From the IMG/VR virus record IMGVR_UViG_3300022843_000063, positions 1 through 25,403 of that record: 25,403 bases of DNA. One strand, written 5' to 3'. Positions within the stretch are counted from its first letter, which is position 1. Each line of letters starts with the position of its first letter. Position numbers and translations under genes: made by a program. The notes under the pieces were generated by a model that did not search any database, was not told the origin of the DNA, and worked only from the letters and a program-made list of their open reading frames with translations. Below, piece after piece: positions 21,141 through 25,403 of this stretch. The stretch is from a virus.

Positions 21141-21797
21141 ATGACAAAGACCTTGAAGCATATCTATTCTGGTGTAGATCAATCTGACCCTAATAGAAAT
21201 AAAAATGATTTGTATAGAACCCCGCCTCTTGCTACTTATATTCTTTGCAAATACACAAAAGTACCCAAGAAAATAGTCGAGCCTTGTGCTGGCTTTGGCA
21301 ATATTGCTATAGAGTTAGAACGCAACGGACATACATTACATTGCTCAGATTTAAACTATTATAAAGAAGCATTGCTTCCGATCAAAACTAGTTATGATGC
21401 AATGCTTCTTCCTAAAATAGAAGATTATGATGGCGTTGTCACAAACCCCCCTTATCATAAAGACTTACCTAGGAAACTTGCTGAAAAGTTTGTTGCCGAA
21501 TATGACTACGTTGCTTTCTTTGTCAGATTGACATTTTTGGAAGGTATGAAACGATATAAGTTGTTTACAAATAACCCACCCAGTGATATAATTATCTTAT
21601 CGGATCGGGTTAATTTTGGTAGCAAAGAAATTGAGCCGGTTAATTTGGAAGAACAGATAGGCGGCATGATAAGTTATATGTGGGTAATTTGGAATAAAAA
21701 GGCAGAACATACTGATACTAAACTGCAATGGGTCCTACTGAAAGACGAATATCCAGAATGGCGTGAACAATATGATGCTTGGTTAAAATCAAAATGA
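21141..21797 (+). CDS. NPPY-type SAM-dependent methyltransferase (predicted DNA amino-methyltransferase), 218 aa
   Basis: Motif IV NPPY (102-105) and motif I EPCAGFGNI (47-55) are in the order of gamma-type N6-adenine/N4-cytosine methyltransferases, and the N-terminal NDLYRTPP (22-29) is the D-x-Y-x-TP segment seen in phage orphan enzymes. There is no PC motif of C5-cytosine methyltransferases. No restriction partner is adjacent, and only a short region remains for target recognition, so it is probably an orphan enzyme protecting or marking phage DNA; a non-DNA substrate cannot be excluded. A late promoter (21111-21118) lies just upstream. Its stop overlaps the next gene (ATGA). Confidence 0.8.
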   Translation: MTKTLKHIYSGVDQSDPNRNKNDLYRTPPLATYILCKYTKVPKKIVEPCAGFGNIAIELERNGHTLHCSDLNYYKEALLPIKTSYDAMLLPKIEDYDGVVTNPPYHKDLPRKLAEKFVAEYDYVAFFVRLTFLEGMKRYKLFTNNPPSDIIILSDRVNFGSKEIEPVNLEEQIGGMISYMWVIWNKKAEHTDTKLQWVLLKDEYPEWREQYDAWLKSK

Positions 21798-22984
21798 AAA
21801 TTTATTTCATACCATATACCCTAAAAACATACCTTTCCGAAACTAAGTTCCATAGTGGAATTGATGTTTCTATGATGAGTACTATGAAACTTGTTTCTGC
21901 TATGGGGCATGATACTCGCGTATTTGCTCTAGCAAGTAATTTAGATGAAACTAAACATAATGTTTTTATTTACAATAAAGATTTAGAAGCATCTGGTGTA
22001 AAAGCATATTATAAGACTCGCAGGAAAGAAATACTCGAGTCTTTATATGCTGATATCATTAAGTATAAGCCCGATCTAATCTTCTCAAATCACGATGTAA
22101 ATTCGGTATATTCTAAACTCACATCTATTGTCGATGTGCCTATTATATACCAAAATCATGCAATGCCAGGTTTTTTTACCGATCTGAACAATGCAAATCT
22201 ATTCTATAAACTTACTAGAAGATCAATTTATGCGCTATGTGTTTCAGACTTTCATAAAACAAAGTTTGAAAAATATTATGCAAAGACCAGATCTGAATGG
22301 GATTTTGACGAGTTAAAAGCTGACGATGTTCTGCATAGTATCTATACCGAGCAAAAGCATATTGCAAAGGTATCGGATGATATTATCCGACACGTGTCAG
22401 CAATGAATCCCGGCAAGAAAACATTTGGTATACATGAAGTTCTTAGTGGTACTGAATATAAATCAGAAGTATTTACTACGACAGCTTATCTTTCATCAGA
22501 CGAAAAGATAAAAGAATATGGTAAAAAAAATCTTGCTAAGTTTGCTTCCGACCCACTTAGAGTAACACTCTTTGATCAACCACACGATGTCATAATGAAT
22601 CATATCTCTACTTCTTTGTGTACATTCGTCGGGCTGGCACCTTATGATACATTTACAATTACTTCGTTTGAATCGCTAGTACGAGGTGTGCCATTAATTG
22701 TTTTTGGTACTAAGGGAAACAATCATCCAGCACTAGAGATGTGCGACGATGTAATGAAAAAACGGTACATACGGGTAGTAAGAACAAAGCAAGAGTTCAT
22801 CAAAGCTGTTGCTGAATTTAGCAACTTGACTATTACAGATAGGCAAGATCTCGCCGATAGGGCTTATGCACAGAATTCAGATATAAACTTTAAACATAAA
22901 CTAGAAACTATCTTCGCGGCTGCTATTACGAAGCATGCTACTGTAGTTGAGGAAGATAATATTGAACGATTCTTCGGTACATAA
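21794..22984 (+). CDS. GT-B-like glycosyltransferase, 396 aa
   Basis: The protein has the two-domain layout of GT-B glycosyltransferases. An N-terminal Rossmann half begins MKIYFIPYTLKTY with LVSAMGHDTRVFAL, then DLIFSNHD and VDVPIIYQNHAMPGFF. A C-terminal half carries APYDTFTITSFESLVRGVPLIVFG, the family's donor-binding E region, and ends with RQDLADRAYAQNSDINFKHKL. T4 alpha-glucosyltransferase, which acts on hydroxymethylcytosine in DNA, is also about 400 aa and GT-B. The similarity seen here is of fold and length rather than clear sequence identity, so acceptor (DNA or otherwise) is inference. ATG 21794 overlaps the methyltransferase stop. Confidence 0.75.
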   Translation: MKIYFIPYTLKTYLSETKFHSGIDVSMMSTMKLVSAMGHDTRVFALASNLDETKHNVFIYNKDLEASGVKAYYKTRRKEILESLYADIIKYKPDLIFSNHDVNSVYSKLTSIVDVPIIYQNHAMPGFFTDLNNANLFYKLTRRSIYALCVSDFHKTKFEKYYAKTRSEWDFDELKADDVLHSIYTEQKHIAKVSDDIIRHVSAMNPGKKTFGIHEVLSGTEYKSEVFTTTAYLSSDEKIKEYGKKNLAKFASDPLRVTLFDQPHDVIMNHISTSLCTFVGLAPYDTFTITSFESLVRGVPLIVFGTKGNNHPALEMCDDVMKKRYIRVVRTKQEFIKAVAEFSNLTITDRQDLADRAYAQNSDINFKHKLETIFAAAITKHATVVEEDNIERFFGT

Positions 22985-22997
22985 AGGAATTAAATAA

Positions 22998-23630
22998 ATG
23001 CGCCATGCCATCATCGACTTTGAAACTTTCGGTACTAATGTATATGATTGTGCAGTTATTGACTGCTCATATTTTGTATTTGATACTGATAAAATGATTT
23101 CAGCGAACCCATATACGACAAGATCAATTGCCGATATGCAAAAATCCAAACTTTCCGTTAAGGAACAGGTTGACAAATATCAATGGAAGGTATATGATAG
23201 CACTATACAATTCTGGCAGGATCAACCGCCCGAGATTCAAAAGAAGATTTTACCACTGAAATCTGATAAAACTGTGTCAGAGTTTACCTTGGATTTTCTA
23301 TCATATCTAACTGATGCTGGCAAGATTAACTATTGGTGGTCTCGTTCGAACTCATTTGACCCTCCTATTCTTTGGAGACTATTTGAGTCGCAACAGAAAG
23401 AACTACATTTAAAGGAGTATCTGCCGCATTGGAAGGTACGAGACACAAGAACATTTATTGATGCAAAACTTGACTTCCCTAAAGTAAACTCGTTTATTCC
23501 TATTCAGGATGAAAAGTTCTGGGAACAAGTGTTTCAGTTACATGACAGTTCGTGGGATATCCTAGCAGATATATTAAGAATACAAGCAATCCTGCGAGCA
23601 GAGGCTGATTTGGAAATGATTACTCGATGA
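22998..23630 (+). CDS. dexA: DexA exonuclease (DEDD 3'-5' exonuclease), 210 aa
   Basis: The DEDD-type motifs are present: Exo I IIDFETFG with D7 and E9, Exo II SRSNSFDPPIL, and Exo III LHDSSWDILADILRI with the H-x4-D arrangement. Length and N-terminus agree with T4 DexA (227 aa), a 3'-5' DNA exonuclease. AAGGA precedes the ATG. It overlaps the next gene by 4 bases. Confidence 0.9.
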   Translation: MRHAIIDFETFGTNVYDCAVIDCSYFVFDTDKMISANPYTTRSIADMQKSKLSVKEQVDKYQWKVYDSTIQFWQDQPPEIQKKILPLKSDKTVSEFTLDFLSYLTDAGKINYWWSRSNSFDPPILWRLFESQQKELHLKEYLPHWKVRDTRTFIDAKLDFPKVNSFIPIQDEKFWEQVFQLHDSSWDILADILRIQAILRAEADLEMITR

Positions 23631-24499
23631 AATTAGAAATAACCGTAGAAGAACTTAGGAAGTACTCTTTGTTCGTTGGAGTACCAATGTTTGGTGGGAA
23701 TTGTTCAGGTCTTTTTGCAAAGTCTACTACCGATCTTGCTACTCTGTGTGCTAAATATGGTATTAGGGTAAATTTCTATTATCTTTTTAATGAGAGCTTA
23801 ATTACCCGCGCGCGCAATTATTGCGTCGATGAATTCCTACGTTCTGACTACACACATTTAATGTTCATTGATTCTGATATTGGTTTTAATGCCAATGATG
23901 TGCTTTCCATGCTCGGCATTCAAGTAAGCTACCCAGACAAATATCATGTGATAACTGCCCCATATCCTAAGAAAACAATTGCGTGGGAAAAGATTCAGGC
24001 AGCAGTAGAGAAGAAGATTACTGATAATCCGTTTCAACTAAGCACATATGCATCAGATTTTGTTTTTAATCCTGTAGTAGGTGGATCTTCATTTAGAATT
24101 GATGAACCAGTTGAAGTTGCAGAGGCAGGTACTGGTTTCATGCTAATTCCACAAACTACTTTTAACATATATGAAAATGCTTATCCTGAACTAAACTACA
24201 AGCCCGACCATGCACGAACTGCACACTTTGATGGCTCTAAGGATATTATGGCATATTTTGATTGCGGAATCGATCCTGAAACTCGCCGATATCTATCAGA
24301 GGATTATTTCTTTTGTTGGAATACACGAAAAATTGGTCTTTCAGTTTATATGTGCCCATGGATTAAACTAAACCATGTAGGTACATATATCTTTAGGGGT
24401 GATATGTCCTCAATTGCAAAACTAGGTGCGTCACCTACTTCGACTAAAAAATCAAATCCAAAAAATTACAAAAAGAAAAAGTTAGGAATTAGACCATGA
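23627..24499 (+). CDS. GT-A glycosyltransferase, phage type, 290 aa
   Basis: A GT-A fold enzyme common in phage genomes. LITRARNYCVDEFLRSDYTHLMFIDSDIGF contains the metal-binding D82-S-D84. GTGFMLIP lies near 168-175. RRYLSEDYFFCW holds SEDY at 224-227, the acidic acceptor-side motif, followed by VYMCPWIKLNHVGTYIF. The C-terminus is lysine-rich (KKSNPKNYKKKKLG), compatible with binding nucleic acid. Acceptor unknown; the presence of TAGT and a GT-B enzyme nearby suggests DNA or virion glycosylation. Linked by ATGA overlaps to dexA and to the MazG gene. Confidence 0.82.
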   Translation: MKLEITVEELRKYSLFVGVPMFGGNCSGLFAKSTTDLATLCAKYGIRVNFYYLFNESLITRARNYCVDEFLRSDYTHLMFIDSDIGFNANDVLSMLGIQVSYPDKYHVITAPYPKKTIAWEKIQAAVEKKITDNPFQLSTYASDFVFNPVVGGSSFRIDEPVEVAEAGTGFMLIPQTTFNIYENAYPELNYKPDHARTAHFDGSKDIMAYFDCGIDPETRRYLSEDYFFCWNTRKIGLSVYMCPWIKLNHVGTYIFRGDMSSIAKLGASPTSTKKSNPKNYKKKKLGIRP

Positions 24500-24834
24500 G
24501 TATTCTACGTGAACTGCGAGAAAAGAATGCAGAACGGCAAAAGCACTGGGTAGGTTCTGATAAAGTAGATGTGCTATTCAGGGCCGTCGAATTCTCAGGT
24601 GAAGCTGGTGAACTACTAAATGCAGTAAAGAAACTCTATAGAGCTCGAAATGGTATTATCGGGAATAAAAATACAGAAGAAGAATTACTCGAAAACCTAC
24701 TGGAAGAAATGGGCGATGTTCTTATAACTCTTGATCTACTAGCTAGTTGCTACGGCATTGATCTAGAAGAAGCTGTAAAGCAAAAGTTTAATAAAACTTC
24801 GACCAAAGTAAATATAGATGTCTTCATGAACTAA
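24496..24834 (+). CDS. MazG-like nucleotide pyrophosphohydrolase, 112 aa
   Basis: All-alpha NTP pyrophosphatase with the E-x-x-E ... E-x-x-D metal site: E36-A-G-E39 in EFSGEAGELL and E71-M-G-D74 in LEEMGDVLITLD. It is a single-domain form of the size usual in phages, thought to clear non-canonical (d)NTPs or to lower (p)ppGpp. In a phage with probable modified bases, dNTP sanitation is an attractive role (inference). Starts by ATGA overlap with the glycosyltransferase gene. Confidence 0.88.
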   Translation: MSILRELREKNAERQKHWVGSDKVDVLFRAVEFSGEAGELLNAVKKLYRARNGIIGNKNTEEELLENLLEEMGDVLITLDLLASCYGIDLEEAVKQKFNKTSTKVNIDVFMN

Positions 24835-24838
24835 ATGA

Positions 24839-24867
24839 TTGACATCTATATACAAATGTTATATTAT
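24839..24867 (+). promoter_or_regulatory. Sigma70-type promoter for gene 45
   Basis: TTGACA (24839-24844), 17-nt spacer, TATTAT (24862-24867). The leader that follows contains a 12-bp palindrome AGGCAATTGCCT at 24875-24886, just downstream of the expected start site. Confidence 0.8.
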
Positions 24868-24916
24868 AAACCTAAGGCAATTGCCTATATTATGAAAAAG
24901 TGAATAAGGAGAAACT

Positions 24917-25403
24917 ATGAAACTTTCAGAACAGACGCTCACAATTCTAAAGAATTTTGCAACAATCAACCCATCGGTTGTATTCAAGCCAGGTTCGGAA
25001 CTTCGCACAATCAGTCCACAGAAAACAGTTATGGCAATTGCATCTATTACTGATGAATTTCCGATACAAGCGTGCATTTATGACACATCACGCTTTTTGT
25101 CTATGTGTAGTCTATACGAAAATCCCGAAATTGACTTTCAAGATAGCAAAGTTTGCTATATCAAAGACGGTAAACGTAAAACCAAATATGTGTTTGCTGA
25201 TATCTCAATGGTAATTGTACCACCTGAAAAGGAAATTAATGTTCCATCTGAGGATGTAAAGGTTAATGTTGGTTGGAATGATATCCAATCAGTTCTAAAA
25301 GCGGCCGGTGTTCTTAATCTGCCAGAGATTGCGTTTGTTGGTCGTGATGGTGTTTGTTACATCAGTGCGGTTGATAGTGCAAACCCCACATCAGATAATC
25401 ACG
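24917..25403 (+). CDS. 45: gp45 sliding clamp, N-terminal 162 residues (cut by window end)
   Basis: The clamp encircles DNA, holds gp43 on the template and activates late transcription with gp55. The start MKLSEQTLTILKNFATINPSV closely follows T4 gp45 (MKLSKDTTALLKNFATINSGI), and the internal strand FPIQACIYDTSRFLSMCSLYENPEI matches the DFDVAIYDLNGFLGILSL region. AAGGAG precedes the ATG. About 160 of the expected ~225 residues are present, and the frame is open to the last base. Confidence 0.95.
   Translation, partial: MKLSEQTLTILKNFATINPSVVFKPGSELRTISPQKTVMAIASITDEFPIQACIYDTSRFLSMCSLYENPEIDFQDSKVCYIKDGKRKTKYVFADISMVIVPPEKEINVPSEDVKVNVGWNDIQSVLKAAGVLNLPEIAFVGRDGVCYISAVDSANPTSDNH

Noticed and set aside
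1-25403. tRNA genes, CRISPR arrays, insertion sequences
   Set aside because: No cloverleaf with TTCGA-type arm, no regularly spaced repeats and no transposase or terminal inverted repeats were seen by reading; a tRNAscan-SE run would settle the tRNA question.

Overview
The window is a piece of a T4-superfamily myovirus genome (Caudoviricetes). It carries a near-complete T4-type replication, recombination and late-transcription core in a compact order: uvsY, uvsW, gene 55, gene 47, gene 46, gene 43 (DNA polymerase, split in two), dexA and gene 45 (sliding clamp, cut by the window end). Genes are tightly packed with many 4-base ATGA overlaps. Promoters are of two kinds: sigma70-type TTGACA-N17-TATNNT sites and T4-type late boxes TATAAATA. 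The host cannot be read from the window. The sigma70-type promoters and a cca gene of the Escherichia coli type point to a proteobacterial host, which is an inference.

Left arm (1-6855, minus strand). A partial unknown gene follows a late-type gene for a 1187-aa protein with a PARP-like ADP-ribosyltransferase domain near its C-terminus. Next come a GC-rich, host-like CCA-adding enzyme, a set of very small genes including a lipoprotein, a cREC-type receiver-domain protein and an unknown 188-aa protein. The last three transcription units each start from a promoter sharing a CCGANTCGG spacer motif.

Centre (6926-17083, plus strand). A gp19-like tail or baseplate protein has a late promoter interleaved with a divergent early one. 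It is followed by UvsY, UvsW, gp55, gp47 and gp46. DNA polymerase is interrupted twice. An HNH endonuclease gene, with a late promoter buried in a hairpin, separates 43A (exonuclease plus motif A) from 43B (motifs B and C). An ORF-less 248-nt group I intron then interrupts 43B exactly in motif B, with P1, P7 and P10 pairings visible.

Right arm (17120-25403, plus strand). A small acidic protein and a TET-associated-type glycosyltransferase (TAGT) are followed by an SDR nucleotide-sugar epimerase/decarboxylase, a short UDP-sugar 6-dehydrogenase, dCMP deaminase plus the tail of a second deaminase, an NPPY methyltransferase, a GT-B-like glycosyltransferase, DexA exonuclease, a GT-A glycosyltransferase, MazG and the clamp. 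Together these suggest sugar-type hypermodification of phage DNA, with the sugar donor made by phage enzymes.

The strongest leads are the PARP-domain late protein, the doubly interrupted polymerase with an adjacent HNH gene and ORF-less intron, the TAGT plus nucleotide-sugar cluster, and the cca/cREC pair as a possible tRNA repair set.
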